From: a virus
IMG/VR virus record: IMGVR_UViG_3300035698_015121
Span: 1 to 24,950 of that record
Reading direction: 5' to 3' (one strand)
DNA: 24,950 nucleotides
The translations under genes were made by a program, and so were the position numbers. This document shows, piece by piece, positions 13,930 to 22,712 of this stretch; the first letter of the stretch is position 1, and each line of letters starts with the position of its first letter. The notes under the pieces are model-generated. The model was not told where the DNA came from. It ran no database searches and saw nothing but the letters and a program-made list of their open reading frames with translations.

Positions 13930-16900
13930 ATGGCAAACGATATTGACTTAAGGGCAGTGTTACGTGTTGATGCACCCGATTTGACGCAAGTCAATCGGGC
14001 GATTGATGGTGCCTTCGGTAAGTCTAGGTCCCTTAACCTCAATTTAAATAGCAGTCGTTTTACTCAGCCTCTGGGGCGCATAACCAACCAGCTTGGCGAC
14101 TTCGACAAGTCCCTTGACGCCGCTTCCGCTCGCGTATTGGCTTTCGGGGCCTCTATCGCTATCCTAAATACGGTAAAGAGCGCGTTTACCTCTCTCGTTG
14201 GTGAGACCGTGAAAGTCGAAGACGAGCTTGCTCAAATTAATGTGCTTTTAAATCTGGGCTCCAAGAATCTAGTCGAATTTTCTGGGAGGCTTTTCGATGT
14301 AGCCAAAAATACCCGACAATCTTTCGAAAGTGTCTCCGAGGCCGCTACGGAATTCTCAAGGCAGGGTCTCACGATGCAGGAGACTCTTAAGCGCACAAGT
14401 GATGCTATGATTCTCACTCGGATCTCGGGGCTTGCAGCCGCAAAGTCGGTTGAAACTTTAACCGCTTCCGTGAATGGGTTTCTTAACTCTGCCATCACAA
14501 CCACGGAGGTAGTTAACAAATTAGCTAATGTTGACGCGGCTTTTGCAGTTAGCTCCGCCGACTTGGCCGAAGCTCTTTCGCGCGCGGGATCTACCGCTCA
14601 GGACGTGGGGGTTACCTTCGATGAGCTTCTCGCTTTGACGACTTCCGTACAGCAGCAGACCGCCAGAGGGGGTGCCGTAATCGGTAATGCTTTTAAGACT
14701 ATTTTCGCACGTATTGAGCGCGGCACTTCGATTGACCAGCTAAGGGAACTCGGAGTTGCCATAGATGAAACCCAAAGGGGAACTGAAAAATTACGCGCAA
14801 TCGGCCAAGCCTTGGAAAGCGCGGATTCGGTTACACGAAACAAAATTAAGGAGATTGCCGGTGGCGTCCGTCAGATTAACATTATCTCAGCCGCCTTCCG
14901 AGATCTTAATAAAAGCGCGTCGATTTACGACAGCGCCCTGAATATTTCTATAAACAGCACCGACGAAGCTATACAGAGAAACTCCGAGTTGAACAAAACT
15001 CTTGGGGCTCTGTCTAGCCAAACTCTCCTTGAGGTAAAGGAGGCCTTCTCTTCCATAGGGGAAGTTAGTATCGAGGATAACCTAAAGACGCTGGTTGGGG
15101 GCTTTAATGATATACTTGGGGGTCTAAATACGTTTTTGGATTCAGAGGGCGCAGGATCTGATATAGCAAAGGGGATTTTTAAAGGTATTGGTAATTTTCT
15201 TACTGGACCGGCTGTATTTTTAGCCGGTAAGCTTTTCATACAGCTTTTTTCTCAGGTCGCCAAAGACTCGGCTCTCGCCTTCTCGAATATTTCGGGAATC
15301 ACTAGTGAGGCTCAAAAACAGGCCGCTGTTCAGAAACAAATAGAAACCGTACTACAAGCCCAAGGGGGAAAATACGCCAATATAATTTTCAGCGCCAAAA
15401 CTCGGGTTGACCAAGAGCGGGAACTCCTAAAGATATTTAACCAGCAAATACAGGCCCAGTCTTTTATCGCGACCCAATCCAAGTCTTTCGCTAGAAGCGC
15501 TACCCTTAAGGGATTGGCGATCACCAAGGGTGGTATAATTAATAATGCCGCTGACGGGTCCTTACCTTCGGGAGCTGGGCTGTTTGGGGCCCTTAGAAAC
15601 GAAAGTAAGGCTATATCCAGTGGGGTTGGCGGAGCTTCCCCCGGCGCACAACCCGTCCTTCTCCCCAAATTCAATTTCGGTGGTGGAAAAAAGGGGCCTT
15701 TAGTGGTCAACACTGACGAATATATAATTGAGGATTTCGACGGCAACGGCGGGTCGGCCATCCTAAACAGGAAAATGATAAAGGAGCTTGGGGGCTTAAC
15801 TTCGGTTAAGAATCTTGGCGGCAAAAAGGTTCCTTTTGCCGCTAGCGGAAGCGACCCCTTTAATAAAACTCAATTTTCTGGTCAACCCTTCAATCCCCTT
15901 AACGTAAGAAGCTCTTCAGGACAGTTTATCCCCCACCAAGATATAGAGGAATTAAATAAAATAGGGAAAGTTTTTAGTGATGCCTTTAAATCTGGTGATG
16001 AAAAGCTGATTAAATCAGCGGGGGTTTTTAAGGAAACGTTCACGAAGGGGTTATCCCAAGCTTCTATACAGGCCATAGAAAAGGAAATATTAAAATCTAA
16101 ATTTAGATTTAGCGGAAATACTTCTCAAGGCACACCTCTCCGTCGAACGGGGAGGAGCCTAGCGGATATAGACGCAGATTTAGAGCGAAATAAAAGGTTT
16201 GGTAAAAACAACGGCCCTACCCTTCCAACTAATAAACTCCCAAGGTTCCTCCCCGACTTATCGGATGGGACTTTAGATAAAATCGATGCTATAAACTCTA
16301 AGTTGGATGTTGAAAGAGATCTCAGCAGCAAAGCGAAAATACCAACTAGAAGAAGGAATGAAATTAAAAGTTTTTTCGTGGGGGATAAACTCTCACAACT
16401 TGGGTTTAAAAATAACGAAATAGACGACCTATTAAAAACGGAGCGAAAAAACTTATCTGTTGGAGCCCAAAGACTTCTAAGGGGGGTTACGGACGGGGCG
16501 AACGCCCTGATAAATAGCCAAATAAAGGAATTTGAATTAATTGAACAACAAGCTAACCAAACAAAATTCGATAAGACATCTAGTAGGGGTAAATTAAAAA
16601 GATTCATTGCTGGAAAATCCTTTAGGGACTTAGATGAATTTAAGGCCTTAAGCTCTGATCAGCAAAATACGGCGATTTCACAAAGATCTATAGGGGGTAG
16701 GGTCAAAAGGGGGGTCACATCCGCACTTTCAAATAGAATCGGGGTGAGTATAGGGGCTTCGGTTCTTGGTGGTGTGGTTTCTCAAGCCGCACAGAGGGAC
16801 AACGGGTCTAGAGACGCAACTTTAAGTGGTGTAGGCGGGGCATTGTCAGGGGTCGGGTTTGGAGCTATATTTGGTCCATTCGGAATCGCTATAGGCGGGC

Positions 16901-19900
16901 TTGCGGGGGCTTTAAAGGGGGTAGTCTCTGCTACTGACCCAGCCACCAAAAGTATAAGTAAGCTTACTTTAGAGCTAGATAAACAAAGGGAAACCAATAC
17001 CAAAAACATAAACGCCCTCCAACAGGCCATCCAGCAGCAGTCAAACATTACCGGATTAATAGGCTCTGGCGGCGACAAACTTTCTATACGTAAAAACCAG
17101 CAGGCCTTCAGCTCGAACGTATCCTCTATTACGGACATCAATTTCCAAAGGCAGATCACCCAAGCTATTATAGATTCTAGTGGGGACTCGGATAAACTAA
17201 ACAAATCTCTAGAGGACATACTCCAATCCCAAAACGAAGCAAATAAGATTGAAGAGAGGATCACTAGTGCGGCGCTTGGGGCGGCTCAAGCTGATAAAAG
17301 TGGCAGAAACCTCGTGCAGGAGTTCAGTGGTGGGTTCTTGGGCGGGGATACCGATATAGATACAAATAAAATAAAAGGGTTTGCCCGAGATATAAACCTT
17401 GCTATCGCTCAAATTGCCGACCCTGAAAAGGCTAAAAGGGTCGAGGATGCTTTTCTTGGGCTATCAGACGCCGTCACCGAAGGCGATTTCGTTAACGCTT
17501 TTAAAGTTTTTGATCCTAAGAATAATAACATAGCTGAATTTGCTAAGGGGATATTTGATTCCCTAGGGGACGAGCTTGATCGATTCTCTACAATTAAAAT
17601 TATTCAGGAGTTCGTCGAAACCAAAAGGGTGACCGACGCTCTTACTTCAACTTATAGACCCTATAACGAATCGCTCGCCGAAGTTACCAGAAGGCTCGCT
17701 CAAACAACTCAGGTAATAACTAAACTCAACCTCATATCTCGGTCCAAGGGGGATACTAGGGCTTTAGCGGAACAGAACGACACCGAAGTCGGCTTAGCCT
17801 TCAGGAAGTTTCGCGATCCCTCTGTAGCTGGCCAGGCGGACTTCCAAGTTCAATCTAGGGGTATAGCTAAAAGTTTCCGTGACGAAGTCTCAAGTTTAAG
17901 TGATAACTTTAGAAATACAGCGAACGGTATAATCGGAAACAATTTTCAACTTCTTCAAGGGGCTGATTTCGGGGGGATCAGGGACGCTTTAACCCAAGCG
18001 GATTTCACATTGACGCCCTCTCTACTGGAGGATATAGTAGGTGCTATAGATGGATCTGACAATAGCAACTTGAAAGCTTACGACGAACTAATAAAACTAT
18101 CCCGAGATTCTTTAGGCACCCTTTCGCTTACCGGTGAGAATACCAAAAGGTTGATCTTAAATGCAGAAAAACAACTGAGAATATCAATAAAGAGGGCCGC
18201 AGAGGAGCAACGTCAGAAAAATACAAGCTTTGGCGGGGGGATAGATTCGGTTCTTTCCGGAAAAAATGATTTCTCAAATTTCTCCCGTAGGAACTCTTCG
18301 GGAAGATCGGGGGGTCTAGTCGGCAATAGAATTGAATCTGATATAGCCAGAAGCATCGTAGAGTTTCAGAGAACCTTTAACCCTGTAGGCATAGATGCAT
18401 CCGGCGGAGATCAAGATAGAGTTTTAAGGTCTATAGTTCAGGGGGTTTCGGATGCATTCGTTTCCACTGGTGAGGCAGTAGATCCAGAAGCTATCTCTAG
18501 GATTAGCGGGGATATTTTCGATGATCTTTTCCGTAAAAATGAGCTTACCGCAGATAATATTGGAGCGGCTGTCGGAAGACAGGAAAGCCTACAGGGAATA
18601 AAAAGTGCCGCAGGGGAAACCTCTCAGAACTCTAAACCTTTAGCGGCTCAGCTAGAGAGACTTATCCACCTTTCTGAAAGTGCTCGACAGATATCCACGG
18701 CTGAAAAAATCACAGCGGATGCTGATATAAAACTTAGAGGTCTACAAGGTGACCTTAGGACTAATCAAAATTTAATTAGGGATGTAAATTCTAGGGGCAA
18801 GATTACAACACAGTTAGATAAAGGTGACATAGTTAATATATTTGGGAAAGATATTTTTGATAATTTAGGTAAAGTTAATAATATTACCCCCAATAATGTC
18901 GCGTTGAGGGTAGTGAGTGCTTTAAGAACTGTAAATTCCAAAGAAGGTGGAATCACAGATGCAAATATAGCGGAATTTATAAAAGGGGGATCGAGATTCG
19001 CTAAGGCTCTAGAAAGTGTTTTAGAGAGAACTGATTTTGATGCCAGTGTAATTAAAAACACACTAAGGGAAAAGGGGTCTAGTAAAATAGATTTCGATCC
19101 TCAAGACCTCTCCCAAAGAAAGGTTTTGGAAATCGAAACGTCGAGACTAACTAAAGCTATAGAAAATCAGGAAAGGATATTTAATTCCCTAAAAGAATCT
19201 ACTGGGACCCCAGAAACTGTAACTATAGGAGCGGACGGAGCTAAAATAATCGCAGAGGCAACGGGGCTTCATTTGCAAACACAACGGGAAGGTGAGGAGC
19301 TTAAACAAGGTGCTTTTATACAAAAATTTCCTACTCAAAACTCCCCTTTACCGGCTGCGCCTTCCAGCTTAACCCCTCTTGCCCGAGAAATAGCTAGTGA
19401 ATTAAAAAAGACATCCTCGAATTTAGATGATAGCGGGCGACAAAAAGCTGAAGCTTTGACTCCGGATGCGATAAGAAGTTCAACTATAAGAAGAGATACT
19501 CTAAGGGGATTTTCGGGAACGGGAACGGAAGCTAAGAAAAGATCTGCGACCTTAACGGGGGCGGCTTCTCAAATATCTTCTTTATTCGATAGCGGTTTTA
19601 CCGACGAAGAATTTCTAAATACAATTCAGGATATAAACGACTCGTTACAGGATCTAGAACTATCCGTTGACAATAAGGGGATCAGAGAGTGGCTTTTCGA
19701 TGGAAAGTTCGAGGGCGTTGAGGAACTCGTGAGGTTCGATGAGCAAATGAGGATTGCCTCGGTTACGGCTATATCTCTAAGTAAAGACTTTCAGTCTGTA
19801 TTTGAAGATCCAAGATCTTCGGTTGCGGATAGAAATGGTTTTATTGAGGAGGCTATTGAGTTGATGAGAAGGCTCAAAGAGGAGGGTAAGTTGACTGCAA

Positions 19901-20220
19901 CCGAACTTGGATCAGTTAAAAAACAGCTAGAGGAAAGCTTAGACATCGACTTATCTCAAAAATCACTTAAAGGGTTTTTTGGGGGATTTAAAAGGGCTTC
20001 TGATGAAATCGTCGATTTCCAAAAAAGTATTTTAACGGCTTCCGAGCTAGGAAGAAGATCCGCAGAACAGCTTTCCGAAGGGTTCACCGACGCCTTTTCT
20101 AAAATCGCTTTGGAGGGCGGAAGTCTGGGGGACGAATTGAGGTTAGTGTTTTCCGACTTGTTTCTTGATATAGCGAAAGATTACGGGAGGAAAGCTTTTA
20201 GTAATATATTAAAAAAATAG
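13930..20220 (+). CDS. Tail tape measure protein, zero-frame product
   Basis: This 2096-residue protein is by far the longest in the window, as expected for the tape measure that sets tail length and later helps DNA entry. Residues ~95-340 match the conserved phage tape measure core (KVEDELAQINVLLNLG, then AATEFSRQGLTMQ, and AAFAVSSADLAEALSRAGST). Residues ~570-620 hold a Gly-rich stretch with VNTDEYIIEDF and ILNRKMIKELGG. Residues ~938-1000 are a Gly-rich hydrophobic segment (FGAIFGPFGIAIGGLAGAL) that could cross a membrane. The remainder is helical and charged. By the rule of thumb of about 1.5 angstrom per residue, a tail of roughly 300 nm is implied. It ends at TAG right after A AAA AAA; the usual C-terminal tape measure tail is encoded in the -1 frame, so this is likely the shorter of two products. 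Confidence 0.88.
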   Translation: MANDIDLRAVLRVDAPDLTQVNRAIDGAFGKSRSLNLNLNSSRFTQPLGRITNQLGDFDKSLDAASARVLAFGASIAILNTVKSAFTSLVGETVKVEDELAQINVLLNLGSKNLVEFSGRLFDVAKNTRQSFESVSEAATEFSRQGLTMQETLKRTSDAMILTRISGLAAAKSVETLTASVNGFLNSAITTTEVVNKLANVDAAFAVSSADLAEALSRAGSTAQDVGVTFDELLALTTSVQQQTARGGAVIGNAFKTIFARIERGTSIDQLRELGVAIDETQRGTEKLRAIGQALESADSVTRNKIKEIAGGVRQINIISAAFRDLNKSASIYDSALNISINSTDEAIQRNSELNKTLGALSSQTLLEVKEAFSSIGEVSIEDNLKTLVGGFNDILGGLNTFLDSEGAGSDIAKGIFKGIGNFLTGPAVFLAGKLFIQLFSQVAKDSALAFSNISGITSEAQKQAAVQKQIETVLQAQGGKYANIIFSAKTRVDQERELLKIFNQQIQAQSFIATQSKSFARSATLKGLAITKGGIINNAADGSLPSGAGLFGALRNESKAISSGVGGASPGAQPVLLPKFNFGGGKKGPLVVNTDEYIIEDFDGNGGSAILNRKMIKELGGLTSVKNLGGKKVPFAASGSDPFNKTQFSGQPFNPLNVRSSSGQFIPHQDIEELNKIGKVFSDAFKSGDEKLIKSAGVFKETFTKGLSQASIQAIEKEILKSKFRFSGNTSQGTPLRRTGRSLADIDADLERNKRFGKNNGPTLPTNKLPRFLPDLSDGTLDKIDAINSKLDVERDLSSKAKIPTRRRNEIKSFFVGDKLSQLGFKNNEIDDLLKTERKNLSVGAQRLLRGVTDGANALINSQIKEFELIEQQANQTKFDKTSSRGKLKRFIAGKSFRDLDEFKALSSDQQNTAISQRSIGGRVKRGVTSALSNRIGVSIGASVLGGVVSQAAQRDNGSRDATLSGVGGALSGVGFGAIFGPFGIAIGGLAGALKGVVSATDPATKSISKLTLELDKQRETNTKNINALQQAIQQQSNITGLIGSGGDKLSIRKNQQAFSSNVSSITDINFQRQITQAIIDSSGDSDKLNKSLEDILQSQNEANKIEERITSAALGAAQADKSGRNLVQEFSGGFLGGDTDIDTNKIKGFARDINLAIAQIADPEKAKRVEDAFLGLSDAVTEGDFVNAFKVFDPKNNNIAEFAKGIFDSLGDELDRFSTIKIIQEFVETKRVTDALTSTYRPYNESLAEVTRRLAQTTQVITKLNLISRSKGDTRALAEQNDTEVGLAFRKFRDPSVAGQADFQVQSRGIAKSFRDEVSSLSDNFRNTANGIIGNNFQLLQGADFGGIRDALTQADFTLTPSLLEDIVGAIDGSDNSNLKAYDELIKLSRDSLGTLSLTGENTKRLILNAEKQLRISIKRAAEEQRQKNTSFGGGIDSVLSGKNDFSNFSRRNSSGRSGGLVGNRIESDIARSIVEFQRTFNPVGIDASGGDQDRVLRSIVQGVSDAFVSTGEAVDPEAISRISGDIFDDLFRKNELTADNIGAAVGRQESLQGIKSAAGETSQNSKPLAAQLERLIHLSESARQISTAEKITADADIKLRGLQGDLRTNQNLIRDVNSRGKITTQLDKGDIVNIFGKDIFDNLGKVNNITPNNVALRVVSALRTVNSKEGGITDANIAEFIKGGSRFAKALESVLERTDFDASVIKNTLREKGSSKIDFDPQDLSQRKVLEIETSRLTKAIENQERIFNSLKESTGTPETVTIGADGAKIIAEATGLHLQTQREGEELKQGAFIQKFPTQNSPLPAAPSSLTPLAREIASELKKTSSNLDDSGRQKAEALTPDAIRSSTIRRDTLRGFSGTGTEAKKRSATLTGAASQISSLFDSGFTDEEFLNTIQDINDSLQDLELSVDNKGIREWLFDGKFEGVEELVRFDEQMRIASVTAISLSKDFQSVFEDPRSSVADRNGFIEEAIELMRRLKEEGKLTATELGSVKKQLEESLDIDLSQKSLKGFFGGFKRASDEIVDFQKSILTASELGRRSAEQLSEGFTDAFSKIALEGGSLGDELRLVFSDLFLDIAKDYGRKAFSNILKK
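20211..20217 (+). other. Candidate -1 frameshift site A AAA AAA
   Basis: The tape measure ends TTA AAA AAA TAG. The heptamer A AAA AAA is phased so that two tRNA-Lys can slip back one base with full re-pairing, after which ATA GGA GAC is read in the -1 frame. That frame has a TAA at 20202-20204 and the zero frame stops at 20218, so the shift can occur only within about 15 bases, and the slippery run fills that window. Possible stimulators are a weak stem (20221-20223 and 20227-20230 with 20241-20247), a nine-pair stem (20264-20272 with 20302-20310) and an upstream GGGAGG at 20185. Their spacing is not ideal. Confidence 0.65.
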
Positions 20221-20723
20221 GAGACTCTTTTGGACAAAATAAAGCTCAAGGTTCAGGATTAGGTTCCGGTAGCGCTTTGGGGGCTCTAGGTGGCGGACTT
20301 TCTGCCGGAATAGGAGCTATATCAAAAGACCGGCAATATCAAAACTTACTTAAACAAGGTTTAGCTGGCTCCGGAGGTGGGGGCGGAGGCGGTGGATTCC
20401 TTAAGGGTGTCGGCGGCTTCTTAAGCAATTTCTTCCATAACGGTGGCGTTCTTCCGGCTAACCCTGCTTTAGCTAGCTCTCTCGGGCTGAAAAAGAACGA
20501 AGTTCCTTTCGTCGGTGAGGCCGGAGAGACAATATTAACAAGGGGGCAGTCATCGGCCATCGGCCAGTCTGGTGGCGGCAGCACCCCAATTAACATTTCT
20601 ATAATAAACATGGTTGAGGGCGACGATCTAGAGTCCCAACTTAATAGCCCACAAGGCGGAAAAGTATTTATGAATCACATATCTAAAAACCAAAGGCAGA
20701 CAAAGAGGGCCTTAAATTTATAA
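20217..20723 (+). CDS. Tape measure C-terminal domain, -1 frame extension
   Basis: This frame adds 168 residues to the tape measure if the ribosome shifts at 20211-20217, for a total of 2264. It contains a Gly-rich linker (GSGLGSGSALGALGGG; later a run of eight Gly). Then comes FFHNGGVLPANPALASSLGL and VPFVGEAGETILTRGQ, the pattern that normally ends tape measures of this type. It finishes with a polar segment (PINISIINMVEGDDLESQLN) and a basic end. As a separate gene it would need the TTG at 20277, which has no ribosome-binding site and would drop part of the linker; no ATG is available early in the frame. A missed A in the A7 run during sequencing would also explain the split and must be excluded. 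Confidence 0.7.
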   Translation: MGDSFGQNKAQGSGLGSGSALGALGGGLSAGIGAISKDRQYQNLLKQGLAGSGGGGGGGGFLKGVGGFLSNFFHNGGVLPANPALASSLGLKKNEVPFVGEAGETILTRGQSSAIGQSGGGSTPINISIINMVEGDDLESQLNSPQGGKVFMNHISKNQRQTKRALNL

Positions 20724-20727
20724 AAAG

Positions 20728-21831
20728 ATGGCTTGGGAATCAGGGGAATATACAACAGCGAGCGGAGTCTACGATAGGATCGTAGCTCAGCTTTCAAACA
20801 CGAGTTTTATGGGGGCAAACGACGCTTGGACCGGCGTCTATAATTATAATCATGGAGGCCTCGAACTTGTTGGGGGGGCCACGAACTGTAGCGGGTTTTT
20901 AGTTCCCGGCCCTACTTCAAGCGGGGACTTCTACGTGTCCATAAGTCAGGAGGTCTATTATGGGAGAAATATTAATACCCACAATCTAATGTTCGCCGCG
21001 AGAAGGAATCCCCCTATAAGCGGATGGACGAATAACGGATTCCATAATTTCAAAGGGGAATTTAGTGGGGCCGGACATGATTACGTTGAAGGGGACTGTG
21101 CTTTAAACCCCTCCTCGATAAATAACTACATATGTATATTGGGATATACGTCTACGGCTACAAACCCATCTTCGAATACCGCTAACTGGAGAGCTGAAGC
21201 TAATCTCTACCACCCTGGGTTCGATATAGACCTTGTCGGTCAATCAGCATCATCGGTCGGGGTAAAAGTAGCTAAAGAGGATGCAACTAATAAAATCAAA
21301 TACTGGCTTATAGCAAACAAATCTAGAGCTATCATCGTTATTAAAAGCGAGTCTAGATGGTTTACTGGTTATATTGGGGCTTACGACTCTTTTGTTCCTA
21401 AAGAACTTAACCCATTTCCGGTTTTGTTATCCCAAAATTCAAATTCTGTTGCGGACAATTTCACCGCGAATGATGTTTATAATTTTCCTAACTCATCTTA
21501 TGTTTCTGCGGATAGTGTTATAACCTCCATCTATTTTAACCCTGACGGGGGGGCATATCACGGAGTGACCGACGACGATGCACTATTTCCTGTATACTCT
21601 TATGATAAACAAACCGATGGAAAATATATAGTAAGCCCCGTTTACTTAGGGTCGGCCTCGTCTACTTTTAACGCAAAGGGTTTTCATGGTATTGCTAATG
21701 GAATATTTCATGTCGATAAGACTGGGCTCACATCCGGAGACATAATCGATATAGACGGTCAAGACTATCTGGTTATAGAAAACGTCTATAGATCCTCTTC
21801 AAGTACATTCTGTGCAATAAAACTTCTTTAA
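20728..21831 (+). CDS. Distal tail virion protein (unnamed family)
   Basis: This 367-residue protein comes four bases after the tape measure frame. It is rich in Ser, Asn, Tyr and Gly with many short strands and no long helices, as in tail tip or fibre-associated proteins. The segment KYWLIANKSRAIIVIKSESR followed by WFTGYIGAYDSF and NPFPVLL (about 190-235) resembles a motif I recall from virion proteins of siphoviruses of Gram-negative hosts. The end (IDGQDYLVIENVYRSSSS) fits a small barrel domain. No Shine-Dalgarno sequence is seen, so translation may be coupled to the tape measure frame. A role in the tail tip or receptor contact is inferred from position. Confidence 0.52.
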   Translation: MAWESGEYTTASGVYDRIVAQLSNTSFMGANDAWTGVYNYNHGGLELVGGATNCSGFLVPGPTSSGDFYVSISQEVYYGRNINTHNLMFAARRNPPISGWTNNGFHNFKGEFSGAGHDYVEGDCALNPSSINNYICILGYTSTATNPSSNTANWRAEANLYHPGFDIDLVGQSASSVGVKVAKEDATNKIKYWLIANKSRAIIVIKSESRWFTGYIGAYDSFVPKELNPFPVLLSQNSNSVADNFTANDVYNFPNSSYVSADSVITSIYFNPDGGAYHGVTDDDALFPVYSYDKQTDGKYIVSPVYLGSASSTFNAKGFHGIANGIFHVDKTGLTSGDIIDIDGQDYLVIENVYRSSSSTFCAIKLL

Positions 21832-21833
21832 AA

Positions 21834-22706
21834 ATGTCCTACTTAAACGTCAACACGATTCTAAATACCAATGATTTGGTCAGCTCTATAAGCTCTTACT
21901 TAAGCGGAACTTTAGGGTGGTCCATATCCACCACATCGACAAATCCTTACCACATCGTAGCTAGTAAAACAATAAACAGTCAGACCTTCTATTTTAGGAT
22001 ACAGGTTGATGGTGGTCTCGACGATATAGCCTTTAGCTGTACAGACGACCCAACTACCCCTACCCACACTAGCGACATCTGCTACATGAACACGACCACC
22101 GCCGTCATGAGAAACATGCATTTCTTCGGCGGGACCGACTATTTCTATGTTGTCGTCGAGGTTGTTCAGAACTTCTTTCAGATGGCAGGGTTTGGGGTTT
22201 TAGACCCCCTTGGCGGAACTTACGACTCCACGGATTTAACAGGAGCCTTCGTTCTTGGGAATGATGACAATTCCTATACTAATATCCAAAATAACCTTGG
22301 CTTCTCTAGATTCTGTCTGTCTTATACCTACTCTAATCGTGACTGTGTAAGATATAAAAATGGAGGGGTGGCCTCATGGGAAGCTCCGAAATCCCTCCTT
22401 TACAGTTCCTATTCCAACTCGGAGAATAACAATACTTGGAATGTACCATATCAAACTCTGGCTCAACTTTCCGAGGGTACCATCCTAAGTAGAGCCTACT
22501 ATCCTCTCCTTCCGGTCCACGCTCTTATAAATAATAGGCCATTCGGGTATTTCCCTTCCTTTATGTTTACTGGACTTGAGGGAACTGATTATGGGGAAAC
22601 TAGATCTGTCGCGGGGGACGACTACATGTTTTTCCCATATCCAAATATCAATAGATACGATACCACCATAAGTCAAGACGAATTCGGTTTCGCTATCAAA
22701 AAATAA
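21834..22706 (+). CDS. Distal tail virion protein, companion of the 20728 gene
   Basis: This 290-residue protein starts two bases after the previous stop without a visible ribosome-binding site. The N terminus (LVSSISSYLSGTLGWSIS) looks like an amphipathic helix plus a strand. The middle is rich in aromatic residues (FFGGTDYFYVVVEVVQNFFQ, about 99-118), and the end has PVHALINNRPFGYFPSF (about 227-243) and GDDYMFFPYPN. The pattern INNRP-GY-P followed by a hydrophobic GDDYxxFP close is one I associate with tail tip proteins of siphoviruses that occur next to genes like the one upstream. It is probably a structural partner in the baseplate or tip; no enzyme motif is visible. Confidence 0.52.
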   Translation: MSYLNVNTILNTNDLVSSISSYLSGTLGWSISTTSTNPYHIVASKTINSQTFYFRIQVDGGLDDIAFSCTDDPTTPTHTSDICYMNTTTAVMRNMHFFGGTDYFYVVVEVVQNFFQMAGFGVLDPLGGTYDSTDLTGAFVLGNDDNSYTNIQNNLGFSRFCLSYTYSNRDCVRYKNGGVASWEAPKSLLYSSYSNSENNNTWNVPYQTLAQLSEGTILSRAYYPLLPVHALINNRPFGYFPSFMFTGLEGTDYGETRSVAGDDYMFFPYPNINRYDTTISQDEFGFAIKK

Positions 22707-22712
22707 ACCGAT

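Noticed and set aside
15207-15228. Hairpin ACCGGCT / AGCCGGT with a T-rich loop inside the tape measure.
   Set aside because: The T run is in the loop rather than after the stem, so it is not a terminator, and it lies mid-gene.
15330-15824. A 164-codon antisense frame opposite the tape measure.
   Set aside because: Pro/Leu/Ser-rich shadow of Gly/Lys-rich sense codons; no start signal and no family pattern.
16093-16110. Perfect 18-base palindrome AAATCTAAATTTAGATTT inside the tape measure.
   Set aside because: Built only of AT-rich Lys/Ser/Phe codons, in coding sequence, with no second copy; probably chance.
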